Source: Phymorhynchus buccinoides (lineage: Eukaryota > Mollusca > Gastropoda > Neogastropoda > Raphitomidae). From it: a stretch of 64,000 nucleotides of DNA. Of the stretch, positions 52,985 to 64,000 are shown in pieces. A program made the translations under genes and the position numbers. The stretch is taken from NCBI GenBank assembly GCA_017654935.2, contig CM065684.1, positions 60,172,786-60,236,785 on the forward strand, written 5' to 3'. How positions within the stretch are numbered: position 1 is the first letter of the stretch; each line of letters begins with the position of its first letter. The notes under the pieces were generated by a model. It was given only the letters and a program-made list of their open reading frames with translations, was not told the DNA's origin and did not search any database.

Positions 52985-53590
52985 AGGTCAGGCCAATCTG
53001 GCTACCGTAGCGGCCCCCGGGGACGTACCCCGACTGGCACAACCCCAACCATCATTGTCACTTTTTGCTGGGGAGGGAGTGATACAGTTAGAACGACAGT
53101 GTTGAGCTCCCGCTTAAAAGATACCAAGCAGGGAGCTTCTGCTGCAGATGCTGGGAGCACGTTCCAAATTGGAACCGTCCTTGGAAGGAAGCTGAATTTG
53201 AAACAGTTTGTATTCTGGGGGAACTGCCGAAATTTGTTCGAGTGATTCGTTCTTGTTCGTGTTGGCATGTTGGTAAGATATTGATTACATTTGATGTCAA
53301 CAAGGTTATTGATGATTTTGAAGAATACTGTGAGCTGGATCTTCTGTCTCCTAGATTCTAGTGTTTCCCAGCCTAGTTCATCCAGCATTGATGTGTCGCT
53401 GCTGGTGTTGTGGTAGCGGTTGGTTGCGTACCTGGCTGCTCTGCGTTGTACCATTTCGATCTTTGATATCTGGTCCTGGTGATATGGATTCCAGACTGAG
53501 CAGCAGAAGTCAAGGTGGGGACGAACGAGTGTCTTGTATGCATTGGCTTTGGTTTCTGTTTTGGGGCTCTTCAGATTGAAGACAAGCAAA
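52985..53590 (-). pseudogene. Jockey-superfamily LINE, C-terminal part
   Basis: Open from KANAYKTLVRPHLDFCCSVW through NPYHQDQISKIEMVQRRAAR, SFLPRTVPIWNVLPASAAEA to VGVRPRGPLR and stop at 53002. 5'-truncated; tail reads CCAGATTGGCCTGACC. Frame intact, so fairly young. Confidence 0.9.
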
Positions 53591-53599
53591 AGCGTGTTA

Positions 53600-54410
53600 T
53601 TAGTACATGTTATGAACATGTTTTACAAAACATTTACAAGGTGTTTTACACTTTCTGTTGCTGCTAGTTCAGTTTGATGCAGTTCCCATTGTTTGTTCAT
53701 GAAAACACAATCTTTCCACGTACAACGGTGTCACTCACATTGTTTGTATTTGTTAATTTATGAATGTGTGAGTGCAGTCATTAAAAATAAAGGCTGATTT
53801 TTTTGGGTTGCTTTGTGAATATGTGAGTGCAGTTAGAAGCATTTCAGACGATTTTATGGTGAATTTCAATGCTTTTGTTAGTGTTTTTGTTCTCAGCTGC
53901 ATTTTTAACAAACAAAACGTTAGTAAATTGGAATGTCAACACTGTTTCGGCTCGAGTTGATCTTTGATCAACTGAATTTCTTGTCAAGACAGCGTCCCGC
54001 CATGGGCATAGTCTGTGCTCCCTTATTACCAACCCGACGTAACACCACCACTGTTGCCCAACCACGAGAAGTGGGAATGGGACAGGTAGAGCTAAAGGGA
54101 GGGGGTAATAAGAAAGGCAGAATGGGGTGTAACTTCACTGTATGAACACTCGTGTTTCCCGCCTGATGTCACTCGTGGGATCACTGACCGAATGTTAAAC
54201 GGCGACTTTTCATTGGCTGAAATTGTTCATTACAGTGTCGAATTTGCATGTAAGCCAACTCCACTGGTTTGCATTACATGACCGTTCCATATGTGTCCTT
54301 TGTTGAAATCTATCCCATGAAGCAAAACAACCCCACTAGCCGATGTTCAGCCAACTGTGACAGTGTCAACTGTTGGTATTGGAAGGGGAAAGGGAGGGAG
54401 TGTGTGTGTG
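53600..54410. other. no gene recognised
   Basis: Short frames only; AT-rich left half. Nothing supported. Confidence 0.5.
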
Positions 54411-54414
54411 TGTG

Positions 54415-54600
54415 GGTCAAGTCAAGTCAAGTCAAAATGATCTTTATTGACGATAAAAGAATAAGCTTGATAAAGCTTGTTTACATCCTGTCGTCATAAA
54501 TTAATAAGAAAAACAATTAAGGTAAATAAATAAATTAAAAAAACTGGAGAAAAATCAACCACAATCCAAAAAAATCATGGGGAAAATACATACACTTCAT
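54415..54600 (-). mobile_element. LINE 3' end with TTGAC pentamer tail, copy 2
   Basis: GTCAAGTCAAGTCAAAATGA then TCTTTATTGACGATAAA, colinear with 28431-28571. A third, diverged tail lies at 55153-55215 (GTCAAGTCAAGTCAAAAGTC then TTTATTATCACG). Confidence 0.75.
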
Positions 54601-54682
54601 ACAAGCACAATACAATGATTACGTATACATTATGTACAAATGTAATCATAGTGGTAAAATAAAAGGACAGAGGAAGAGGGAG

Positions 54683-54724
<42 letters not shown>

Positions 54725-54785
54725 GTGCGTGCGTGTGCGTGTGCGTGTGCGTGCGTGTGTGCGTGAGTGAGTGTGAGTGTGAGTC
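54683..54785. repeat. TG microsatellite
   Basis: TG tract with TGCG variants. Confidence 0.95.
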
Positions 54786-55527
54786 AATGCACTTGCGTCT
54801 ATGTTCTTCCCGTGTCTGGATATTCAGATCCTGAATTTTGAACCACCAGTGCAAACCTCCGCCAAGGAAGACTCACAAAACCGAAATTTCCTTCCTACAT
54901 GTTCGAGCTGTATCTCATGAACCGGTGGCTTCAAAGTTTGTGTGGTAACCCGACGAGTTACCCGACATGGCGAGTAATGAAACAAAGACTTGCAATAAAT
55001 ACCCCCAAAAAGCAGAAACAAGGTCCATTTAGACTAATGTGCACATAATGACAAAAAGACCGCGAGAGGACTTAACACGTGCGCTTTGATTTGATTTCTA
55101 TCCAGATTCAGCGCCGTATAAATACAGTATGTCGTTGTGCTCTTGCAAGCGTGTCAAGTCAAGTCAAGTCAAAAGTCAAAAATACTTTATTATCACGTTA
55201 GGTGAAATTACAGCGTGGTCTCGTACAAGCACAATACAATCAAAGAAACACATTTGCATGCATGAAAAATGGAAACAAAACTAACGAAAAATTAATGACA
55301 AATCATGCTTCGCAAAAGAAAATTGAACATAGGGTCAATAGAAGCGACTATCAAAGCATTAAGAACTGCCCTCTTTCCCACCAATTCTATTCTCACATTG
55401 ATTCGTTCACCCCCACCCTACCCCAAACCCCCACCCTCTCCAAGTCACCCCAAGCTTTCACATAATTTTGGTCCCTTCCCAACATTTCATGCGCCTCCCT
55501 CTTCTCTCTGTGTCTGTCTCTGTCTGG

Positions 55528-55535
<8 letters not shown>

Positions 55536-55606
<71 letters not shown>

Positions 55607-55722
55607 GCACACACATACACACAGACATAGAGACATACGGAAAGACACACACACACACACGCACGCACGCACGTACGCACACACGCACGTACGCACGCAC
55701 GCACGCTCACACACACACACAC

Positions 55723-55796
<74 letters not shown>
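55536..55796. repeat. CT then CA microsatellites
   Basis: CT tract 55536-55604 and CA tracts 55640-55796 (longest 55727-55794). Confidence 0.95.
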
Positions 55797-55797
<1 letters not shown>

Positions 55798-55799
55798 CT

Positions 55800-56550
55800 G
55801 TACAGATTGGCCAAATATACATCTAGGCCTAAGCTAATACATAATTCCTCATTATTTGGTCTTAGCAGAGATCTTGTTCAGAAGTTCGACTGACTTAGGG
55901 ACAAAACTAGCTGGATTTCTAATTGTTCTACAACGAATAGCGCGGAACCGTCTATCAGATGGCAATAGTTCATAGCAATGCGACAGAACGTGACTCTGAT
56001 CATTAGCGATCTCCCTGGCTTTTTGAACTACACGTTTTTCATACAACAAATACAAGTGAGTGTGTGTGCGTGTATTGTACGAGTCGATATCATTCTGTTT
56101 CTGTGTGAATGCTTTTGGTTTAGGGTTTGCTGGGGTGTTGGCTGTTAGAAAAGTTGCACGTGTGTTTAGCGTGAATTGTTGTGATCAGTGTAATAAATGA
56201 ATCTTCCACAACGCTATTCTCCTGACACAGCAGGACTCACCGTGTTTTACATGAAAACTAGTAAAAAGAAAAGAAAGTAAGTTCTGGTGCCAAAGAGGGC
56301 GTTAAACATTATTTCCTAGAAAGTAAGTTCACCTCACGCACACAAAACATATTCAAAATACATGTATTTAAAATTATTTAGAACAAAATAACTTTACATG
56401 AAAAAAACACCATTATCACATTCACGCAACTCATATTTAAAAATACTTGCATAAAACATTAATTTAAAAAAAAATATTTACAGGGTGGACAAACGGTGGA
56501 TGGACAGACAGAAATTAACAGAAATATTTTCTGAAAAGATGCGTCTTCAG

Positions 56551-56591
<41 letters not shown>

Positions 56592-57000
56592 GCCCTTGTG
56601 CGCTTGTTTCCGTACGGAAACCTCACACACTTACTTACATAAGAAATAAACGGATGTAATTCCAGATGGGTTTCCTTTCTTAACATTTTATTAACATTCT
56701 TAATATTTTATTGTTGTTGTTGTTGTTATTGTTGTTGCTTTTATCTATTTATTTATTTGTTCTTTGTTTATTGCTCCATATAGTGTAGGCTTGCCTGGTT
56801 AAATCCATCCATTCGTAATGCGTGTATGTACACATGCAGAGGTACATGCATACATACACATACATACACACATACGTGCACACTCTCACGTGCATGCACG
56901 CACTCTTATACACATAAACACATTTTATTCTTCCTTTTATGTCTAATGTTATGCGTAGTGGATAGAAGGTAAATGAAAAGCTGACACCACACCCACACTC
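55800..57000. other. no gene recognised; TG tract at 56553-56589
   Basis: AT-rich sequence; nothing coding recognised. Confidence 0.5.
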
Positions 57001-57076
57001 ACAAATACACAATTATAAAACAATCTCCCTCTCTTTTCCACAAATTAGGTCTCAGCACCTTCTTCTCATCACCCTC

Positions 57077-57115
<39 letters not shown>

Positions 57116-57911
57116 CCTCCCTCTTCCTCCTTCTCCTCTCCTCCTCGCTCCCCAGCCTTCCCCATCCTTCCTTTCTTTATCCCTCGTTCTTTCATCGTGT
57201 TGGTTAGGGTTTCTGTTGTTCATTCTTTTATTTCCTTTCAACACTCAAGTGTGAAGTTCTTTTCATTCAATTTATTTTTCTAAATCATCAAACGACCATT
57301 TTTCATTCGCTGTAATGTAATTAATGTTTCTATTGATGATCTTTTGAAATGAGGGAAAGAAAGACTGTAAAGGAAATGGCTAAAGCAAACAGAGTCTGTA
57401 GGCGAGAGAATAAGCAATGTGTAAATGCTATTATTTTGTACAAACATGCACATATACGCCAACACACTAACATACATATGAATACATATCTATGCACAAA
57501 TGTGCATGCACGCACGCACGCACGCACGCATATAGGCCTACATTCCTACACATATCTACGTGATGATTATCTGGTGTTTGCGTGTGTGTATGCGCGCACA
57601 AGCGCGTGTACAATGTGTTTGTATTGGTGTGCACACACATATGTATGCGCATTTACACACACAAACACACACACACACGCTCGCGCGCGCTCGCGCGCGC
57701 GCGCGCGCACGCACACGACACAGGCGCATAAGCAAACAAACATTTTCAACCCATTACACACATACATACAAACATGCACACAGAAATACACAAACGTATC
57801 TTACAACCAAGCATCTATTGGTGATCTTTTAGTGATGATGCTATTATTTTGTACACACACAAACACACGCATATAAACACACAAACGCGCGCGCACACGC
57901 ACAGACACACA

Positions 57912-57947
<36 letters not shown>

Positions 57948-57950
57948 GAG
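57001..57950. repeat. CT, CA and CG microsatellites, no gene seen
   Basis: CT tract 57082-57125; degenerate CA 57445-57530; CG-rich alternating tract 57676-57708; CA 57855-57945. At 57310-57360 and 57810-57850 is a short duplicated segment (TTGATGATCTTTT / TTGGTGATCTTTTAGTGATG). Confidence 0.75.
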
Positions 57951-58085
57951 TGATGTATGTAAAATGCGAACACCGTGCGTGGGGTATATTTGGGGCCATG
58001 GGGGTACATTCTGGCATGGGCCAGTTTAAACCCGGGTATACTTGGGGCCAGGGGTGTATTCTGGCCTGTTACACCGGGTTCCCCC

Positions 58086-58102
58086 TGCCCCCCCCCGGGT
58101 CC

Positions 58103-58177
<75 letters not shown>

Positions 58178-58190
58178 CCCCAAGAAATTC
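58086..58190. repeat. poly-C tract
   Basis: About 67 C in a row (58108-58174) between C-rich edges. It abuts a SINE-like type 1 3' fragment (58188-58320). Confidence 0.9.
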
Positions 58191-58562
58191 TTACAAAGCC
58201 TTTCTCCAGCCGAAGACAGACATGCTGGGCCTATTTCTCAGTTAGGCGCATAACGGCAGCATAACGCATCTGCGCTCGTAACTGACAGGGAAACTGAGCG
58301 ATCGACGACGACGAAGAAGAGAAAATAATGTTTTACGCCCTCTTGGGCCTTTCGGCCATGTGGGGCATAAACGACGACGAAGAAGAAGATATCCCACAAT
58401 TATGTAGGCCTACCTGTTCCAGGTCGGAGGACGTTAAACAGATTTTCATTCATTCGGAAACGGGTTGGTTGATGGTTCGGATGGAAGTTCAGTTTAACGT
58501 CGCGTATCGGCTTTCGCCATGTACGACGGGCTGAACAAACCAACCAAGGCATAAACAACAAG

Positions 58563-59500
58563 GGCGTCGCCGAGCGGCAGACATGTCCGTCACCAGCAAT
58601 GCCACGCACTTGCGACACCCCGTAGAGTGTCACATCCTGACACAAAATTGGAAGGGATTCTGTCTTCTAATTCACGAGATACAGCTTGAAGAAGAAACAT
58701 ATAGCGCAAAGAAGGAAATTTCGGTTTTCAAGGTCACACTTCAAGGTCAAGGTCAGCATGGTGATAATTTATGCTCGGATGTTTTCTTCTCTAGGGTATA
58801 CAGTACCACACACAATCTGAAGCGCTCCTGTCAAGTACCAATGTGGAAAATATGGCTTAAAACCCAATGTGTAGACCCCTACCACTTTCAAGGCCTACGG
58901 ATCGCCCGGACCGTGACCTTGACCTTGATCGGTATACCACCATCAGAACGGGCATAAGCCAAAGTACCTGCATGCCAAATTTGAAGACTAACACTAACGG
59001 TGTGGGAGTTATGGCCCCTGAAAGATTTTCGGTTTTCAAGGTCGTACGCCAAGGTCAAGGTCACGACGGCAATATGGTTTGCGCGGATGCCTTCCTCTCA
59101 TGGTGACACACCAGCACACACAATTTGACGTGATTCTGTCAACCCGTTCGAAAGATATCCTTGGGACAGACAGAAGGAGAAAAAAATGACCCTCCGATTT
59201 TCAGGCTCCAGCGATCTTTTTTACCTTGACCTTGACCTTGATCGGTATGCCATCATCAGAACGGGCATAAGCCAAACCACCTTCATGCCAAGTTTCAACA
59301 TCCTATGTTGATCGGTGCCCGAGATATGGCTAAAAATAGATTTTCGGTTTTCAAGGTCGTACGTCAAGGTCAAGGTCACGACGGCAAAATGGTTTGCGCC
59401 GATCTCTTCCTATTAAGGAGGCACACCTTCACACAAAATTTGACGCGATTCGGTCAAGCGGTTCGGGAGATATCCTTGGGACAGACAGAAAAGAAAAAAA
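58563..59500 (+). repeat. AGGTCA-rich interspersed repeat, copies 2 and 3
   Basis: Opposite orientation to 3986-4520, with the element end GCCGAGCGGCAGACATGTCC at 58571. A second partial copy follows from 59190. Motifs: TCAAGGTCAAGGTCA at 58740, 59049 and 59364; TGACCTTGACCTTGA at 58914 and 59224. Confidence 0.85.
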
Positions 59501-59695
59501 AAAAAAGGAAAAAAATACAAACCAGCCCATCGCAAAAGTCCGTCTTGGTGACGGACTAAAAATTTATGTTCCTGAATCACTGTCTTAGCCAAAAGGCCGA
59601 GAAGCGATCAGAATTGATGGTTCGTCTAACATGACGCTCTTTGTAGGCGAGCGGGACGTTAAGCCCACCTTTCATTCATTCAAAAAGAGACGGAA

Positions 59696-59699
<4 letters not shown>

Positions 59700-59753
<54 letters not shown>

Positions 59754-59760
59754 GGGGGGG
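59700..59760. repeat. poly-G tract
   Basis: Fifty-two G in a row, one T, then seven more G, followed by purine-rich sequence. Confidence 0.9.
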
Positions 59761-59829
59761 AAGAAAGGGAACAGGGTGGAGAAGGGGAGAAGGCGGGAAG
59801 GGAAGGAAAGGGTATGATGTAACCAGAGA

Positions 59830-60620
59830 TGTTACATCATAGCTGGTCTATTGTGTCTTCTGAGGTGGATGCGCCACCTTTTTTTCTTTTCTTCTTTTGT
59901 TGTGGGGAGCCGGGGTGGTTAGGGGTGGGGTCTGGGGGGTGGGGTGGGGCTGAGGGGTAGGCCTATGGACTCGGGACACCTAGCTATCAATAGGGCAATC
60001 CACGACTGTTCGTTCTCTATACTAGACTATAATTTTCCCGCACTCGTTCTGCCCGAGTTACGCTGACCTTTTTAATGGTCAACCTATGGCGATATTTTTC
60101 ACGCCAGAGGGCAATCAATGCACTAGGGGCTTATCACGCGATTTTCTTACTTGGGCGTAGTGAGAGAGAGAGAGAGAGTGATGGTAGGACCACTCACTGT
60201 CTCTCTCTCTTTCTTTATCCCCAACTAATAATATAGAGAGGATTAGCCCCACACGAGCGTCATGCCCTCTGGTGTGAGAAAAATTGCACTAAGTCTCTCA
60301 TTCAACTCAGTGAAATTCAAAGTCGCCGGCAGATGCCCTATTTGGCACATACTGGTTAGCGGAACGTTTCCCTGCTCTTATCGACTTTTCACCGCCGTGG
60401 GTTCTTATACGAGCATAAAGCGCACGGGACAGACTTGCTTTAAGTCCCTATGCGACACGAGTGGCATGATTTTGCCCAGCTTGAATTGACTGCATCCCTT
60501 TTATTGGGAGCGCTTTGTGTTTCCCTCGATGGGTTTGACATAAAATCAAAACTGAATTGTTCTTCTAAACGACGATGTTCACTGTGTCAGTGCTTTGTGG
60601 TTGTTGGTTGTTCCGCAATG
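59830..60620. other. no gene recognised
   Basis: Nothing coding or repetitive recognised except short AG/CT stretches at 60163-60210. Confidence 0.45.
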
Positions 60621-60627
60621 ATGTATA

Positions 60628-61042
60628 TGTTACGCCAATCCGTGAAATTGCCTATTTCATGAAATGAGCAAAATGCTTTGCCCAATTTATGAAATGGACA
60701 ATGTATATCACATTTTTGAATCCCCATTCACACAGGTATTGATTAAGATTGATTCAATGGTGTCACACTTTTCTACATTGTATTTGCACCCCTATCCTGC
60801 CCCCCAACTCGACCAGCTGGGGCATGCCTGAGCCACATGTTGAATCAAACGTTTTATCAAATAAAGTCTGAATAAAATAATTTTAAACTCATCTACCTCA
60901 TTCGTTTGAACCAAGTATTGATCTATGTGTGCTAATGAACAAAAATTATTTTTCATTCATATTTCTTTTCTCAATTGCAAGTTATAAATTGGCCCATTTT
61001 GCCATTTCATAAAATGGGCAATTTCATGGATTGGGCGTAACA
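60628..61042. mobile_element. TGTTACG element, copy 2
   Basis: TGTTACGCCAATCCGTGAAA to TTTCATGGATTGGGCGTAACA, 415 bases, colinear with 14259-14714 but lacking about 40 bases in two places. TATA lies on both sides. Confidence 0.88.
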
Positions 61043-62330
61043 TATATACCGAGAGGTATTAATTCTGCAAATAGTAAATTGTAGATGTTCCCAGTAAAAC
61101 GTGCAAAACGGTAAGACTTGGTGAATTATACTTTTTCTTCCTATAGGGCCAAAGCTATGTTTGGAGCCACTCACCACGCATCTAGTCATCATGACGATTG
61201 AGAAACAGCTCACTTGGTCCGAAACACAAAAAACTAAAACAAAATAGTGTTCAAAAAGAGAAAATAGAGATTCACGTTTTGCACGTGAGACACTGACAGG
61301 TTTGCCATAAAAAGTGCAATAGTCAGCTTTTTTCTATCACTCACCACCAAAACTCCACGACCTGACAAAGATGATCGACAAGCAGATTCTGGGGCTCTGA
61401 GATCTGGCTTGAAGCATGTCTATTTGAAGCATGCCATGTCTATTCTGCATTTCAAATGCACTAACTTTCCAGTCCTTTAGAGTAGGGGTACGGAGCTGGC
61501 TATTCACTGAGATTTTTCTTTCATTCTCTCTCTCTATATATATAAACGTACAAAAATTGAAGAAGAAAAAACAACCACACCATTAAGCTTTCCTCTTATA
61601 TATATAGTGTGCTTTAATAAAACTTTGTTTGTGTCCAATATATAAGTTTGTGAACCTAAGAAAGAAACTCAATACATTTAATTTTAACTTTACGATTTGT
61701 TCTGTGTTCTGAAAAGAATAAAAGAAAATAATGTGCTGATTTACTTTTTCTCCCAATGGGGGAGATAGACAATGCCTATGCAAAGACAGCTGCGATAGAC
61801 AATGCCTATGCAACGAAACGTCTTTGAGAAAGACTCTTCAGTCTGCATATCGGCCTGCAAAGAATGTCCACAGTGAACATTCAAACTGAGCTAGAAGACT
61901 TTCTCCAAGATTGAAAGTCCACAATAAAAGCAAACCAGCACTTAATTCAAAAGAAATGATAAAAATTTTGTGTAAACTTTCAAAAATAATAATGTTCTAA
62001 AATTACAATCCCTCGAAGAGAGTAGAAGAGATGGGATGCCATGTTGGTGGATCCAGTGAATGATTCAATAGGGGAGGTCATAGAAATCGTAGTAAACACC
62101 AAAGTCAAGGTCAAGGTCATGACCTTGACGTGTGACCTTGAAAACTAGCAACGCGGGTGATTCTCGGATGCTTTTATGGGAAATCTACTCAGCAAGATAG
62201 GGACAGTCAACAGCAGAAACAGTAAGATAGTGACGTATGCAGCAGCAGCAAGATAATCACAGTCATCCTCCGAAGTCGGGGTGTGGCTAGTAACTCCGCG
62301 GGTGATTTTCGAATGCTACATTCGATAACT
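61043..62330. other. no gene recognised
   Basis: A 20-base direct repeat (CGATAGACAATGCCTATGCA, with one mismatch) occurs at 61765 and 61792. AGGTCA motifs at 62105-62145. No coding similarity. Confidence 0.5.
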
Positions 62331-62334
62331 TTTC

Positions 62335-63333
62335 AATCTAGTTAACTCGTATTTTTATCTGGGTTTTACATTAACAACAAAACTGTCTTTAGAAATGGCC
62401 ATGGAACAGATAGTAAGAAAAGCTCAGAAAAAGGCAATAGGTATATCCCGAGCACTATGGAAAATAGAATGCAATGATGTTAAAGTATTTTTACGTTTAT
62501 TTGACCACCAGATTCAACCAGCACTATTGTATGCAGCAGATGTTTGGGGAATTAAAGAGGTAAAGGAAAGAGAGCGTGTTCATATGTATCCTTGTAAGAC
62601 GTTTTTATCAGTCAGCCCCAAAACACCAAACTCTATGATATATGGGGAATTAGGTAGACATTCTCTTTTTATTAATACAATCATGAAGGCTGTGAAATAT
62701 TGGTTCAAGCTATTAGACATGGAAAACAGTAGAATGCATAAAGCTATGTATATCCATCTGAAGCAGTTAGATGAGAGAGGAATTAAAACATGGGTATCTG
62801 ATGTCAAGCTGCAATTATTTCGGTATGGGTTTCGGTATGTATGGATAGAACAACAAGTAGGAAGCAAGATTGTTTTTTTAAGAGTCTTGAAAGAACGTCT
62901 CCAAGATTGTTTTAAACAAGAATGGCATTACAAAATATGTACGAGTGAACGATTTAACGAATATAGAAGTTTCAAAGATGTCCTATGTTACGAAGTTTAT
63001 TGATCGTCCCTTCATGTACGACGGTATAGAGACGCAGGAATAAGATTTAGACTTGGGATGAATGAATTAAACTGTAATCGGTATAGGTATAACAGTAACA
63101 GACAATTACGATCTTGTCCACTATGTGGTGTAAGTGAGGAAAATGAAATTCATTTGATCGATGCTTGTTATGCATATTCACATATACGTGAAGCCGTGTT
63201 TTCACGTTCACTGCTTACTCAGAGAAATGACCTTATTACAATTTCACGCTTCTTTCAATGTTTAAACCCATTAATGCTTGCAACATTCTTAACAGATTGT
63301 CTTCAGCCTAGAAAAGAAAAGAGTCGTTGTCCA
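62335..63333 (+). pseudogene. LINE ORF2 C-terminal half with one in-frame stop
   Basis: YLGFTLTTKLSLEMAMEQIV ... ALLYAADVWGIKEV ... MIYGELGRHSLFINTIMKAV ... DVLCYEVY, stop TGA at 63001, then the same frame continues SSLHVRRYRDAGIRFRLGMN ... CPLCGVSEENEIHLIDAC and ends at about 63350. The terminal C-x2-C ... H ... C is the zinc-knuckle-like box found at the end of several LINE ORF2s. Confidence 0.88.
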
Positions 63334-63429
63334 TTAAAAAGAAAACCCTTTACGACTGTGGCCTACATTTCTGTCCTGGATATCTGATTTCATATTGTCT
63401 ATTCCCTTACGGCTGTGGCCTACATTTCA

Positions 63430-63891
<462 letters not shown>

Positions 63892-64000
63892 CGTCTCTCA
63901 TATTCCCATGTTATCTTATAATTGTTTTTTTTTGGTTCTTCCTTAAAATTGGGTTTATTCTGAAAAATTGTCATTGTCTCAAAATGGTTTCCCTTTTTTT

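Noticed and set aside
57950..58264. Poly-Pro / poly-Gly frames
   Set aside because: Translation of a poly-C run; the same holds at 22 kb, 40.9 kb and 59.7 kb.

Overview
This is animal nuclear DNA, most likely from a mollusc or another lophotrochozoan. Genes are split by introns, microsatellites are very dense, and LINE, SINE and MITE debris is everywhere. The taxon is an inference from this texture; nothing in the window proves it.

Two protein-coding genes can be reconstructed, both on the minus strand. The first (20236 down to 1840) is a polypeptide N-acetylgalactosaminyltransferase (GALNT, mucin-type O-glycosylation, Golgi). Eleven exons were placed by protein similarity, splice sites and reading phase; every junction is phase-compatible. 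They give an N-terminal signal anchor and 377 residues through most of the GT27 catalytic domain. The end of that domain and the lectin domain must lie left of base 1. The second gene (about 40143 down to 28747) is a zinc-finger protein: an acidic N-terminal region, a coiled coil, and a last exon with 16 C2H2 fingers. One small exon between 36770 and 34563 is missing from the model because the phases do not match.

The most unusual feature is that four exon-intron junctions in these two genes have been turned into tandem arrays, each unit carrying a piece of exon plus its splice site: GALNT exon 11 (18 acceptors, 70/92-bp units, 1911-3237), exon 7 (4 donors, 97 bp, 8467-8851), exon 6 (4 donors, 111 bp, 10310-10750) and the zinc-finger gene's coiled-coil-side exon (9 donors, 116-137 bp, 30864-32071). 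In exon 6 the unit is a multiple of three and stays open, so alternative donors could add extra copies of the DSHCEV metal/donor-binding segment. In the other three, only the junction-proximal site keeps the frame.

Layout: 1-670 LINE reverse-transcriptase fragment and TTAA-element end; 672-20240 GALNT gene with repeat-filled introns; 20.9-28.4 kb LINE, SINE and TTAA elements and microsatellites; 28.7-40.2 kb zinc-finger gene; 40.5 kb a possible divergent first exon; 41-64 kb gene-poor, made of broken LINEs (at least five), palindromic MITEs, a repeat rich in nuclear-receptor half-sites, and very long CA/GA/poly-C tracts. No RNA gene, CRISPR array or prokaryotic feature was recognised.
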